DNA of 64,000 nucleotides from Mangifera indica (taxonomy: Eukaryota; Streptophyta; Magnoliopsida; Sapindales; Anacardiaceae): assembly GCF_011075055.1 (NCBI RefSeq), contig NW_025401167.1, positions 1 through 64,000 of the forward strand, written 5' to 3'. Below, piece after piece: positions 1-12,017 of this stretch (its first letter is position 1; the number at the start of each line of letters is the position of its first letter). The notes under the pieces were generated by a model that was not told the origin of the DNA, did not search any database, and was given only the letters and a program-made list of their open reading frames with translations. A program made the translations under genes and the position numbers.

Positions 1-2037
1 TTTTAATTTTTAACTATCTAATTATATAATGATACATTATTATTTATACATAAAATTATATAGAAAAATTATGTACATAACATTAATTTATTTTTTTAAT
101 ATAATATCCACCATGGTTGGCTTTTTTTTTTTGTAGTCAACAATTTTTAGCTCTCCTATAATTGGCCTTTTTTTATAAGAGGCATATGTTACTTTAAAAA
201 ATGTCATCAATTCAACTTTTAAATTCACCAACAATTTCATCAATCCAACTTTCAGAAAGTATATATTAATTTCTTTGCATTGTTTCCACATTTTGGATGT
301 AAGATTGATTGAATTTGGATGAATATTTAACACTGTCATTTCCTTCAAATTAAATAGAATAACTTAGCTTTAAAGAAATAAAACAAAAGGGTTTAATATA
401 AAAAAAAAAAATTATCAAGTAAATTATTTATTTAAGGAAACATTTATACATGAGTAATATTTTATGTATACATTTTTTAGTATACAAATAGATATAAATA
501 TGATATGTCATTATATGATTATATGATACTTTATTATAAATTCAAAATTACTCAACCTCACCCGAGTTGAACTGCCATATTGAGACTGAACCAACCACAC
601 TAAGCAAGATAAACTTCAGATCCAGTGAACGACTCTGCAATCACTAAACTAAATAAGTCAAGGGTTTGATTTTAATATATTGTTAGAGGAGAATTGAACC
701 AATTTTTTTTTTATATATAAAACATTCTTTTTTGTCACTCAAACTATCATTTTAGGGTTAAAAAAATGTTTCTTAAATGCTTTATAATTGATTATTGGGT
801 GTATAGTAATCTAATCGTATATCAAAAATCTAATTTTATGTATTATGTATCAAATATTGTATCATATTTTATGATATAATTTTAAAGAAATAAAATAATA
901 AATGCTAATAAAATAATAAAAATATAACATGCACATCATAATTTTAAAAAATATCACGAATATTTATAAAAAATTTTAAATTTCTTATATGTACCCTTAT
1001 TATATTATTATTTTCTCTAAAAAATATATTGATTTATATCAATTCTATATTATATTATATAATATATCTATTATATTATATTAATTAAAATATATCTTAT
1101 AATAAATATTATTATTTATTTATATTATATTATATCCAAAGATATTTATATATATATATAAAAAACTATGCTCAGGCGGAATAACAATGGGCATTTGAAA
1201 TTATTAAAATAATTTGTTTATATTAAATATACTTGTTAAAATGGCGAAAAGAGGTGGACTTTGAGGAATAAAAAATAGTCTAACTCAGAGAAATAGTATG
1301 AAAAAGGAAGCCCACCACCCAGAAATCGAACTATCAAATATTAAAAAAAGACTCCACCAGCCACCAGCACCCAGCACAGCCACATATAAAGGTGAAGGTT
1401 GAGGTTAAGGGAAGGGAAGGGATTGGTGAAGTTAGAGAAAGAAGATTATGTGTTTGATACGGAGTGGGCTCCATTTTCTCTTATCCTTCTCACCCACCAC
1501 CTTCCAATACGCTAATTTAATCTACTGTAGCTCACGCCCACACGACAACATCCGAATATGCCAACCTGACGGTCCACAATTCACTTCCTCTCTCCACCAT
1601 CTATTTTTTTATTTTCCATTTATTATTATTTAACTATTTATTTTCCTTTTTTCCCTCCGTTACTTTCCACTCATCCCCCCGCACATTTCCTTTCATCTTT
1701 TTTACTTATTTTACTCATGAACATGCCTCTGCCAGCCAATCACATTGCTCCAAACATCGCATGTACCATATTATCTTTGGGCTGCATGATCATTGACCAG
1801 TGCCCGTAATCTGTTTGTCTGACTTTCTACACAGGATTATTCACACTTCCAATGATTCTCTACATGGGATATTACAAGACTAGTTTCCCTTGGTCGTATC
1901 GTTACCAAGTACGACTCACATTCAACGGCTCTGATTTACCATCTGGAAAGGTCAATGGTAACCCTTAAAAAAAAATTATGGTCTCCTTATCTATAACTAG
2001 AAGCCATTTGTTTCAATTGCTTTCTCTTGTTGCATGG

Positions 2038-2071
<34 letters not shown>

Positions 2072-2101
2072 GTTTGGAATTTGGATATCTATATAGCAAA
2101 G
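1..2101. other. AT-rich intergenic DNA and upstream region of the MYB gene
   Basis: I see no convincing gene here. The first 1.2 kb is very AT-rich with short TA runs. From about 1300 the composition becomes more balanced, as expected near a promoter. A TATA-like TATAAA lies at 1385-1390 and a W-box core TTGACC at 1793-1798. Whether the MYB transcript begins near 1415, giving a long leader, or nearer 2000 cannot be decided from sequence alone. Confidence 0.4.
2041..2068 (+). repeat. (GA)14 microsatellite in the MYB 5' leader
   Basis: Fourteen perfect GA dinucleotides end 33 bases before the chosen MYB start codon. GA tracts in plant leaders and promoters are known binding sites for BPC/GAGA-type factors. 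Here the tract is also open in frame with the MYB coding sequence and would encode Arg-Glu repeats if the upstream ATG at 2027 were used. Confidence 0.9.
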
Positions 2102-3185
2102 ATGTCTCGAAATTGCTCTCAGTGCGGCAACAACGGCCACAACTCGCGAACCTGTTCGGAGGCTTTCGGTGGTGGAAACAGCGGCGGTGGCAGTGGGGAG
2201 AATCAGAATGGAATCATGTTGTTTGGTGTACGAGTCACCGAGGGCGCCTCTTTCAGGAAAAGTGTTAGCATGAATAATCTTTCTCAGTTTGATCAACCTC
2301 AAGATTCAAACGCTGATGCTGGTTATGTCTCCGATGACGTCGTTCACGCATCCGGCAGGAGCCGTGAGCGCAAGAGAGGTACTTTTCGATAGCTTAAGAT
2401 CTGATTTAAGTATAAATTATTTAATTTTATTTATTTTTTTGTGTTGGATTTTATAGGTGTTCCATGGACAGAGGAAGAGCACAGACTATTCTTGTTAGGT
2501 TTACAGAAAGTTGGAAAAGGAGATTGGAGAGGAATTTCTCGGAACTTTGTGAAGACTCGCACACCTACTCAAGTTGCTAGCCATGCCCAGAAGTATTTCC
2601 TCCGCCGTTTTAATCAGAATCGGAGGCGCCGCAGATCTAGTCTTTTTGACATCACAACTGAATCGGTAAATTTTGTTTCACTGAATTCATTTTTTAAATC
2701 AGAATAAACCTGGTATGTTCATTGCGTTAATTCTAATAATTATTAATCTGCAGTTCGCGGGTTCATCAATGGAAGAAGATCGAGCTCGTCAAGAAACGGT
2801 AGCAGCGTCGACACAGCCACAACAGCCAGGAGGTTTTGCTGTGTCAGCTTATCCAGTGAAGCTCGCTCCAGTATCGTTACCGGTAGCCGGAGAAAACTCC
2901 ATGGAGAATCTAACTTTAGGTCCAAGCAGCAGCCAACAGAAACCATTAACAAAGCCCATCCGTCCAATACCAATTCTTCCATTGCCTCCATCCTCAAAAA
3001 TGGCTGATCTTAACTTGAACCAGAAAGCTATGCAAACCCAAGCCATAGAGCCGGCTTTGCCTCTGTCACTGAAACTCTCAGCACCACCAACATCTTCGGA
3101 CGAGAGGCCGGCGGCTCCGACGACATCACACTCGTCTGCTTTCCAGGCCATGTCAAGTGGTGATAGCATTATCAGTGTTGCTTGA
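2102..3185 (+). CDS. CCHC zinc-knuckle R1-MYB (SHAQKYF class) transcription factor, MYB1R1/MYBD/KUA1 type
   Basis: Three exons, 2102-2378, 2457-2665 and 2754-3185, join in phase (277, 209 and 432 nt) to give 305 aa; all introns are GT-AG. The N terminus has a zinc knuckle CX2CX4HX4C (C5, C8, H13, C18). A single MYB repeat follows at about residues 93-143, with W96 and W116 and the SHAQKYF signature at 134-140 in place of a third Trp. The C-terminal half is Pro/Ser-rich and carries two EAR-like repressor motifs, DLNLN at 247-251 and an LxLxL at 266-270. Family members (KUA1, rice MYBS3, MYBD) bind I-box/TATCCA-type DNA in the nucleus, often as repressors of growth, sugar or stress genes. An in-frame ATG at 2027 would add 25 residues through the GA repeat. 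I chose 2102 because homologs begin MSR-CSQCG. Retention of intron 2 would end the protein after 17 extra residues. Confidence 0.93.
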
Positions 3186-4486
3186 AGAATATTATGATTA
3201 ATGAAATTAAATTAGGTGATGTAAAGGTTGAATTAATGTGGGAAATTAGATAATTAATTAAAGATAAAATAGGATTAAAGTAATAGTCCATTAGGTGATT
3301 CCTTGTTTGTACAGAGATGGGGTTGTCCTTTTCGTTGTGGGGGATTCTTGTTTGTCTTGTCTAGTTTCTTTTGTTGTGAAATGATAGAGAACCAGGTACT
3401 CTGCGTTGCTGTCTATGAAACTTGAACAACTTGGGAAAATATCTCAAACTTTTATTTTTATTTATTATATATAATTATCATTTTCTTTTGTGTACCTAAT
3501 TCTTAATTATATTTGGGTGGTGTTGAAATTTTGTTGAAAACTTTCTGATTGAAAGCATGTGAACGGGCAATAAAATGGTTTGTTTATATGGCCTTGTTCT
3601 TGGAGATGGTGTGATTCTTCTCCGAGTGATTTGGTTGTGGCTGATTTTTTTCCATTTTAAAGGACAAGCCTGTCAATTTAAAATGCAAGTTGGTGTAGCC
3701 AAATCAATATGACTATAATATACTATCATACTTGGATCTCGTATTGAAAAATATAAACAACTAATATAAAGTTTATATGGCTTTAGACTCTCTTATCTCA
3801 ATAACTAATTTTTGAGATGTGATTCTTCTAATATTTGTATAATAATGAAAGGGCATGGGCTACCACATGTTAGAAAAAGGAACACTATATTTTCTATGGA
3901 GTTACTAAGATGATGTCAGGCTATCGAAACTTTTACAGCATGCTTATTACAGAACAAATATTAAATTATGTACATGATGTGTATGACGGTTCAAAGTGAA
4001 GATAATGCGTGTTTGACTAAGTGAAAGAATTAAATATAATAATATTTTTAATATGGTTTGATATATTATTAAAAATTTATGTTTATAAAGAATTCTGATC
4101 GAGTACCAACAATTGTTATATAAAAGTTAGAGTCTTCCAAGTCTTACATATTTCTTTTTAACTTTTATATAATCTTTTATTTGTTATATTCAAATTTAAA
4201 CATGTGTATTTTGTTGTGTCAAAACTAAAAAAATGAATGCAACAAATTAACAAAACTTTGAGGTATTGTATAAGTCATGATCAAAAGGTGAAAATTGAGT
4301 TATAAAATTAAGTTAATTAGGAGATATATAAATACTTATTATTATTGTTATTATTAATATATATATTTTTTACATTTTAATTATAATTATACAAAATGAT
4401 ATATATATGATGTGTTATATGAAATAATGATATATCATCTATATATTTATTTTGTGTACTCAAAATATGTAGACATATTTTTATTA
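3186..4486. other. MYB 3' flank and AT-rich intergenic DNA
   Basis: The 3' untranslated region of the MYB gene probably runs into this stretch; an AATAAA-like signal occurs near 3569. Beyond that the DNA is AT-rich and I see no gene or recognisable repeat before the mobile element at 4487. Confidence 0.4.
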
Positions 4487-5242
4487 AGCCAGAAAACTTA
4501 TTCCCACCCAAAGTTTAGTCTATTACGAACTTCTACCAGCAAAGTTTTAAAAACTCAAAAATCTACTCATGAACTGTTAAAATTAATAAAATCTGTTAGT
4601 ACTATAAATAAAATTATCATTTAATCAGTGATACCAAAAAAAAATTTATTTTATTTTCCCCTTAAATCCTAAAAACTAACAATTTTTCCTAAGGATTAAA
4701 CTTTGAAAAGTTGTATTCCCCCTAGGGTTTCAATTTTTCAAAGACAATTTTCCAGTGAATGGTCAATTTCTCCAGCGTTCTTTATCCCTCCTAGTGACGT
4801 CTCTCCCTCTTCGACAACTTGAAATTCGCCCTCTCCTGGCACAATTCGTTTAAGCAAAGACAATTTTTTCATCTTTGTCGATTTGTTTGGACGAAGATAA
4901 TTTATCTTCCCCAACCATGACAAGTCTAGAAGAAGGGACAAGGAGGGCCGAAGGGCACTAGTTGCCAGAAAGAGAGAGGTTTTATTAGAAAATTGAAACC
5001 ATAAGGGGAAAATATAACTTTTTAAAACTTAATCTTGAAAAAAAATTATTAAAATTTTAAATTAGAGTGGGAAAATTATATAAATTTTTGTATTTTTTAA
5101 TATCACTAATCAATTGATGATTTTACCCTTACAATTAATAAATTTTGTTAATTTTATCCGTCTAAATAGTTAAATTTTTAAAATTTTACAAATAAAAATT
5201 TAAAAATACACTAAACTTTATGTGGGAATAAGTCTTTTGACA
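4487..5242. mobile_element. Short Mutator-like element, family 1 (old copy)
   Basis: The left end reads AGCCAGAAAACTTATTCCCA and the right end is its diverged inverse (GTGGGAATAAGTCTTTTGAC). Inside both ends are the family's usual segments, a 'freeze' of T/A-rich arms around a central part with CCCTAGGGTTTC. No 9-bp target duplication is visible, so this is either an old insertion or slightly mis-bounded. No coding capacity. Confidence 0.65.
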
Positions 5243-6028
5243 AGTCAGGTCTGCTCACTGTTAAGGCTAAAATTAATGCTATAATTTCTTTGTCTCCCTG
5301 CAAATTCGATCTTCTATACCACCATCCATTTGGGTGACATGAAGATAAGCCAGTAATTAATTGTTTTTAAAATCATGGGTATCCTGTATTTGGACTGGTT
5401 TTATTGATGTGTGTAAGCTTAAATGGTGAAGACATATTAATACTATAAAGCTACCAATCAAAGCCTTTTATGGTGTGGTTATGGTGGAAGCTTGTAGACA
5501 AGACAACAATCAAACTAACATAACTTTCTGAAATATATGCCTTATCTTAGACCATCAAATATTTGACTGTCTATTGAAACAACATGCGATGTCACACCTT
5601 AAATAAGCAATTATGCTTTTACCATATAAAGTGAGAAAAACAAGATCTAGAGCCTATTTATATATTTTGAAAACGTTTTTTAATAGTTTGTTCTTATTCA
5701 TTTTTGGAAGAGCAAATAATACATCATAGGAAAGGTGGAATGTAACACTACATCATGATTGCAATGTCATTCACTTGTTATCAAAGGTAAGTATAGGTGT
5801 GTGTGTGTGTGTGTGTATGTATATTCTCCCTCTCCCATCATAAAAGTAGATTAATCTCTATGACTACTAAATGAATCATGTTTGAAAATAATTTATTTTC
5901 TAATCATGTCACGTAGATTTTTGTCGATGAATCATTGGCCTTTCTCCAATTGTTTGATGATTTGTCTTCATCTGAGAGATTGGAGGGTGTGCAAGTATAA
6001 GAGGTTGGTTGAAGAATAAATGTCGAAG
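5243..6028. other. Intergenic DNA with (GT)10 microsatellite
   Basis: No gene seen. A perfect (GT)10 run occupies 5797-5816. The last ~100 bases lead directly into a hAT-type element. Confidence 0.4.
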
Positions 6029-6625
6029 TAGAGATGACAATTTTTGTTTGACTTTAAGGGTCATGATTTTAACAGGAAAGAGATTCTTTAATAGAAACGA
6101 GAAAGAGGATGAGGATAGGAACGAAAAAAGTCTCCGTAATTGAGAATGAGAATACATGTGTCCCCTCTCTACCCCACCTTGCCCCCGTCCCCACCTCACC
6201 CTGTCCCTGTCTCTGTCCCTATCCATATCTTTGTCCCCATTTTCTTCTTTTTATATTAATATATTTATTTAAAATACTAATATATTTTTATGGTTTTAGA
6301 TTATTTATGTTTTTCAAATTTATTTAGGTTTTGTTGTGTATATTAAAGTGATTAATATATGATATTTGTAATATTAAAAATAGTAGGTTGGTTTTAATTT
6401 TATTTAATTTTGTTATTTAATATATTTATGTTGTGTTTAGAGAGTATGAGAAAAAGATTTTTCCTTATGGATACAAAGAGAGGATTTTTCCTTGCAGAGA
6501 CGTAAAAGAGATTTTTCTTTACGAAGAGAGAATGAAAAATTTTTGTTATCCCCGTAATGGGGACAGGCCAAGGAGGGAGATGGGTATTGAGATCCCCTTC
6601 TTACCCTTCTCTGTTGCCATCCCTA
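6029..6625. mobile_element. hAT-type non-autonomous element (TAGAGATGACAAT ends)
   Basis: It starts TAGAGATGACAAT and ends GTTGCCATCCCTA, an imperfect inverted repeat matching two other elements in the window. The flanking 8-mers are TGTCGAAG (6021-6028) and TATTAAAA (6626-6633). They differ only by transitions, and the duplicated copy of the right flank at 9471 reads CATCAAAG, closer to the left flank, so this looks like a decayed 8-bp target duplication as made by hAT elements. GA-rich and CT-rich subterminal stretches flank an AT core. No transposase. Confidence 0.65.
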
Positions 6626-6652
6626 TATTAAAAAAGAAAAAAAAAATAAAAC

Positions 6653-6877
6653 CTTAAGGGGAAAATTATCACTTTTCAAACTTTGTGGGAGAGGAGAATT
6701 GTTAGATTTTTAAACCTAGAGGAAAAATGTAATAGATTATTAATTTTTAAAATATTTTTCGCTAAATGACAAATCCTGTAGTGAATTTTAACAAAAGGAT
6801 GAATATTTAAGTTTTCAAAAGTTAAGGGTAAAATTAGGAATTTCATTAAACCTTGGGTGCCAAAAAGTCTTTTGGCC
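6653..6877. mobile_element. Right half of a family 1 Mutator-like element
   Basis: The segment runs from CTTAAGGGGAAAATTATCAC to the family 1 right end, AAGTCTTTTGGCC. The left half is missing or lies beyond the adjoining hAT insertion. The same arrangement recurs at 9490-9735, so it was already present before local duplication. Confidence 0.6.
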
Positions 6878-7261
6878 AAAAACGAAGTAGCAGATCATGA
6901 GGAGGAAAACCATTTGAATATATGATGTAAGTGTTAGATTTGGGTAAATGCATATGAAGAAGCCCAATAATTGAGGTGAAGAAGCCCAGCTCAGATGACG
7001 AGGAAGAAGACCAATTTATTACCTCAAGGAAAGATTAACGAGCACAACACAACCACAATAGAATCGCTTTCGCCATTTGCTAACTTAAAGTTTTCCGCCT
7101 GAGCCGGTGGATACTCTACTTTGCCTCGTCGTCATCGATCAGGTGTCCACTAGCCCATCCTGCATCGCCAACCTGACAAGTAGTCCCAATTAACTCGCAT
7201 TTTCTATTTTCGATATACATACTAGTTAAATCAGATTTAATCGGTCTTGATTGAATTGATA

Positions 7262-7707
7262 ATAAACAAAGATAATAATATTTAAAAAACTAAAAATTTA
7301 TCATATTTTCTCATCAAATTTAGTTTTTTAACAAATTTTCTCAATTTAAAGTTTGAAAAATAATTTTTTTTTAAGTTTTTTCAGTCATCATTGTTGACAA
7401 CCAAAGATGGTGACCGTCAAGTTCTCTCTCCATCTTGATCTATTTTTAACTATTATCAATTGACGATAATGTCTCTCTCTATACTGACGAAAGTGATGAT
7501 TTATCTAAAAAAATTTGTTAAAATTTTAAATTCAAAATAAAAAATATAATAAATTTTTAGTTTTTTAAATATTTTTATTAAATAATAATTTTATTTTTTA
7601 GCATAACAACATAATATAATAAATAAAAAAAATTTAAAATTTAAATAATTAACTAAAATAAATTTGGATTTTTCGTAAACCGGCGGTGAGAATAAGTCTT
7701 TTTTACC
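7262..7707. mobile_element. Family 1 Mutator-like element upstream of BIR copy A (left end lost)
   Basis: The interior and right end (GTGAGAATAAGTCTTTTTTACC) match elements at the same place in front of BIR copies B and C. The base after the right end begins TTAATTTAA (7708-7716), the same 9-mer that forms the target duplication in copy C. The left end has been replaced by unrelated sequence that recurs near 10985-11035. Confidence 0.6.
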
Positions 7708-8206
7708 TTAATTTAACCAATCATGAAACACGAATAAGAGTTAGGTCCATCCGAGCCTGACTGCCCGAGCCGTGGGCCTCACGTTAAAATTTGAAAGCGA
7801 TGGTGTTGACCCGGGAGATCAAAAAACGAGTTTTCATGTTGACCCTCAATAACTATAATAAAGTATAATGGTAATTATCATAATAATAAACAACAAAGAT
7901 TCCATAAATGAAGATTGAATAACTCCAAATTCCAGTCAATTAATAATTTTGACTTTGAATTAACAGTGGACTAACCGAATTGCTAATTACCGTAATTTAC
8001 ACTTCAAAGACTATAACGACACCGTATTCTGTCAACAAATGATGACAGGCAAAGTAGAGTGTCCACCGGTTCAGGCAGAAAAACTCTACCTATCTCTTCC
8101 TGTCCCTGAACCCAGTTAAGGGCCGCCCATTCTTCTCATCTTCTGTTTTCTTAACCTTTAACCGCCCAAAATTTAACCCTAACTGCAAAACCACTTAACA
8201 GAAACC
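7708..8206 (+). promoter_or_regulatory. Conserved 5' flank of BIR copy A with W-box cores
   Basis: This ~500-bp segment is repeated in front of all three BIR copies. W-box cores (TTGACC/T, known WRKY sites) lie at 7806-7811, 7839-7844 and 7949-7954, and inverted at 7934-7939. A pyrimidine-rich leader precedes the ATG. WRKY control would fit a receptor complex linked to immunity, but this is inference from motifs only. Confidence 0.5.
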
Positions 8207-8956
8207 ATGAACATTTACTTCATCCTAGCTTCACTCTTGGTCTTGGCCTCTTTTTCAGTTATTTTTTCCATTGATGATGATGTGAAGTGTCTTGAAGGTA
8301 TCCAGGCATCTCTCAAAGACCCTAAAGGGGAGCTCTCCTGGTCCTTTCCCAATACCACCGTCGCCGCAATCTGCAAGCTAAACGGCGTGTCGTGTTGGAA
8401 CGAGAAGGAGAACCGAATCATCGGTCTGGCTTTAAGTTCAATGCAACTCTCCGGTCGACTGCCCGAGTCCTTGAACCTGTGTCACAGCTTGGAAACTCTA
8501 GATTTCTCGAATAACGATATCTCCGGGCCGATTCCGACGGAGCTCTGCTCCTGGCTGCCTTACATAGTGACACTTGATCTCTCAAACAATCAACTTTCCG
8601 GTCCCATCCCATCTCAGATAGTTGGATGCAAGTATCTTAACAAACTTGTTTTAAGTAACAATAAATTGTCGGGTTCTATCCCGTACGAAGTGAGCCGGTT
8701 GGATCGGTTAAAGGAATTTTCTGTTGCTGGGAATGCTCTGTCTGGATCAATACCGTCTGATCTTGCGAAATTTAAAGAAGAAAGTTTTGAAGGGAATAAT
8801 GGACTCTGTGGGAAGCCTTTGGGGAAATGTGGAGGGTTCAAGGGTAAGAGTCTTGGTATTATTATCGGTGCTTTGGTTTCTGTGTTTTTGGGGTTTGTGA
8901 TTTGGTGGTGGTTTTTCCTTAGATATAGTAGGAAGAAGAGAGGATGGTGTGGATGA
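8207..8956 (+). pseudogene. BIR2-class LRR receptor, copy A, truncated after the membrane span
   Basis: The 249-aa frame contains a signal peptide (about 1-22), an N-terminal LRR cap with the CWN motif, about five LRRs, a GLCGKPLG cap and a membrane span followed by a basic RKKRG stop-transfer. It then ends. Compared with the full-length copy C, it has a 15-nt in-frame deletion inside the membrane span. A 2-nt deletion just after the basic stretch (near 8945) shifts the frame into a TGA at 8954-8956. Homology to copy C stops at about 8970, where DNA copied from an upstream hAT element begins. No pseudokinase domain follows. It is either a pseudogene or a membrane-anchored ectodomain; the ectodomain frame is intact and the 5' flank conserved, so expression is possible. 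Confidence 0.8.
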
Positions 8957-8970
8957 TAGAAGAGATGATA

Positions 8971-9470
8971 AACAGGGAAAGAGGATGGCGATGGGATGGG
9001 AATACGAAGGAAAAAAATATTAGAAATAAAAATACATGTCTCTCTCTCTCTCTCATCTTACCTTCGTTTCCATCCTTGTTTTTGTCTCTATTATTGTCTA
9101 AATTTCGTCCTTTCAATATTAATATATTTATTTAAAATATTAACAAATTTTTATAATTTTAAATTATTTATATATTTTAAATTTATTTAAATCTAATTAT
9201 ATATATATTAAATTAGTTAATATATAATATTTATATTATTTAAAATAATATATTGATTTTAATTTTATTATTTAATATATTTGTGTTCTGTTTAAAGAAT
9301 ATGAAAAGAAAATTTTTTCTCTTTGGTATAGGAAAATAATTTTTCTACGTAGAAACAAAGATAAGATTTATCTTTACGAAAAGAAAACAAAAAATCTTTG
9401 TTATCCTTATAAAAGGGACGGGCTAAGGAGGGAGACGAGGGTTGAGATCTCCTCTCTGTTGTCATCCTTA
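8971..9470. mobile_element. hAT element fragment fused to BIR copy A
   Basis: From AACAGGGAAAGAGGATG onward this matches the inside of the hAT element at 6029-6625, beginning at the point equivalent to about 6071. It ends GTTGTCATCCTTA, equivalent to 6625. The left terminal repeat is missing, so the join to BIR copy A arose by duplication or recombination rather than by insertion. A short (TC)n run lies near 9039-9053. Confidence 0.65.
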
Positions 9471-9489
9471 CATCAAAGAAGAAAGAGAA

Positions 9490-9735
9490 AAAATAAAATC
9501 TTAAGAGAAAAAATATCATTTTTCAAATTTTATGGAAGAGTAGAATTTTTAGATTTTTAAACTTAAAAGAAAAATATAATAAATATTTAATTTTTAAATA
9601 TTTTTAGTTAAATGAAATTTTTATTCTTAATCTTTCTATAAACTTTAATAAAATGGTAGGTATTTAAGTTTTTAAAAGTTAATAGTAGAAGTTTGAAATT
9701 ATACCAAACTTTGGGCGGGAATAACTCTTCCGGCC
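9490..9735. mobile_element. Right half of a family 1 Mutator-like element (duplicate of 6653-6877)
   Basis: The sequence and the flanking ~150 bases (TAGCAGATCA..., AAGCCCAATAA...) parallel 6653-7020. It ends GGGAATAACTCTTCCGGCC. Together with the adjoining hAT fragment, it shows that about 0.9 kb (6071-7020) was copied to 8971-9890. Confidence 0.6.
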
Positions 9736-11501
9736 AAAAATAAAATAGCAGATCAGGAGGAAGAAGACCAATTTGAAGATCTGATAAAGGTGTTAGATTT
9801 GGGTAAATGAATTGGAAGAAGCCCAATAACTGGGGTGAAGCCCAACTCAGATTATGAGGAAGAAGACCAAATTATTACTTCAAAAGGAAAGACTTAAAAG
9901 TTTTCTCAAATTTGTCTCTATCTTTCCTTGTAAAAATATATAGTTCAGAAAAATAAAGTAACGTAGACCTACATAGGTAGAGGAGGGAGTTGATTTCTCC
10001 TTGTTTCTTCTGGCCTCTATAGTCATATCAATTGGCAGGAAGAGCATAGTATAATCTATAGCAGAAAAAAAAAAAAAACAACAAATGTAATGTCACATTG
10101 CTTTTGGAAAGTAGTGAAGATCAGGAGGCAGATTATTCTGTGGGGTTCCAAATTATTTGCCTAAAGGCTTAACTTAATTAGAACAAAACAATGCAGCAGC
10201 TGGCTATGCCATTCCAACATGGGTCTTCACATGTCTCTTTTGGCCAATAAATTGCGTAACGTGGAGTTTAAACTTGCGTGTTATTCAAAACAAACTTTCC
10301 AGGATTCTTGTATACGTAGAATGTCCTTTTCCCTTTTTTCTACACTTCTCTTTCTCTCCTCCACTGCTTAGGATAAAAACAAGTTTTGGTTCGGCCCCAT
10401 GTAAAGTTAAGCCCTTATGACCCCATTTTTCTCATCAGAATCTTCCTCTCACTCTCGGTGGCATGGTCCCAAATCCCAATCTTTGCTTCATTAGATATTC
10501 ATGTATTTTCAGCTATTTATCATTTTCCAATTCCACTGGTGTTGGCCCAACCTTTGATGAAAGATCAATTCCTCATCTTTAAGTCTGAAATGTCTAATTT
10601 TCCACCCATATGATAAAGTTAGTTGTAACCAGCAAAAAGTCTTTTTGTTATTTTGTATCATATTGAATAAAGTTAGTATCACTTTCGCTTATAATAGTAC
10701 AAACAAATTATATTTTTATTCTATTAATTTATAATTTTTTCCTCCAAATCTCGCTTTTTTGTTATTACCACCAATTTGTTTTTCCCTCAAACCTCATTGT
10801 CATCACTAATATCTCGTTCTCTTCCAATTAAACGTATTGCCACCCTTACGTTACAATCTAAATCTACTTTTTTCTCTAGTAGATTAATTGACCCCAAGCG
10901 TTATTTTAGTTGTTGACAACCGATTTCGTGACTACTTCCACATGTGTTAATTGAGATCTTGTCATCACAAATAGTCCTACTCGTTGAATGAGATTTAATG
11001 GATCTTGATTGAATTGATAATAAACAAAGATAATGATATCATAAAATGTACTTGATAAAATTTTTATAATCTTTTTAAAGAAAAAACTATTATTTAATTT
11101 TAGTACAATATAGACATAAGGTATACTTATCTTTCATTAATTTTATGAAAAAAAAATAATTTATTTTATTAACAAATCTAATATGCAAGATTTTTCAAAC
11201 TTAAGAATTAAAAAAATTACCGTTTTATTAAAGTTGAGTGAAAAATAATCTTTTGCCTTAAAAAAAAATATTAGTTACCAAAAACTCAAGAAAGTATCTT
11301 AAAAAGTAAATTTTATTTATATATTTTAGGAAAGTGAATTTTAGCTCCCATATAAGTTATTAGTATCCCCCGCTTTTATTTTTTTAATTCAAGCAAAGAA
11401 GAAGAGGTCAAAACCAACAGTGAAAAAAATTTAACCTATGCCGATTAATTTGAAAAATAAAAAATAAATTTAAAATTAAGAAAAAAAAGGCTTTAATTGA
11501 A
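9736..11501. other. Intergenic DNA between BIR copies A and B
   Basis: Up to about 9890 the DNA repeats the region after 6877. The stretch 10985-11035 repeats the segment near 7228-7272, and a further family 1-like right end is visible near 11259. No gene is recognised. A 75-codon open frame at 10386 shows no known domain and is not called. Confidence 0.4.
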
Positions 11502-12017
11502 GGTCAAAAGACTTATTCTCACTCAAGGGTTAATGCAAACCTAAAGTTATATTTATTAATTTTTGAAAACGTAAATATTTACATCGTCTATTAAATTTTG
11601 TTATTATTATTAAAGATAAAATTCTTATTTAATAAAAATATTTAAAAACTAAAAATTTATCATTTTTTTCTTAAATTTAGTTTTTTAAAAAAAAATTTCC
11701 TATCTAAAGTTTGAAAGATAAATACTTTTCTCTAAGGTATTTTCAGCGTCCAATGTTAGTTTATTTTTTACTATCACCAATTGATAATAATATTTCTTTC
11801 TATTTCAAAACGGTGATTTATCTTGAAGAATTTATTATATTTTTAAATTAAAAAAATTATAGTAAATTTTTTAAAATTTAAATATTTTTATTAAATAATA
11901 ATTTTATTTTTAATAATAAAAAAAATATAATAGACAAACAATATTTAAATATTTAATAAATAACATACATAAATTTGGGTTTGTCCTAGAGCGCGGATAA
12001 GAATAAGTCGTTTTACC
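11502..12017. mobile_element. Family 1 Mutator-like element upstream of BIR copy B
   Basis: The left end is GGTCAAAAGACTTATTCTCA and the right end GAATAAGTCGTTTTACC. The flanking 9-mers are TTAATTGAA (11493-11501) and TTAATTTAA (12018-12026), one mismatch apart, as expected for a Mutator-type target duplication. It is orthologous in position to the elements ending at 7707 and 15740. Confidence 0.8.

Noticed and set aside
1448..1633. 61-codon frame downstream of a TATAAA box
   Set aside because: Short, no domain, and the T-rich end gives a low-complexity tail. More likely MYB upstream DNA.
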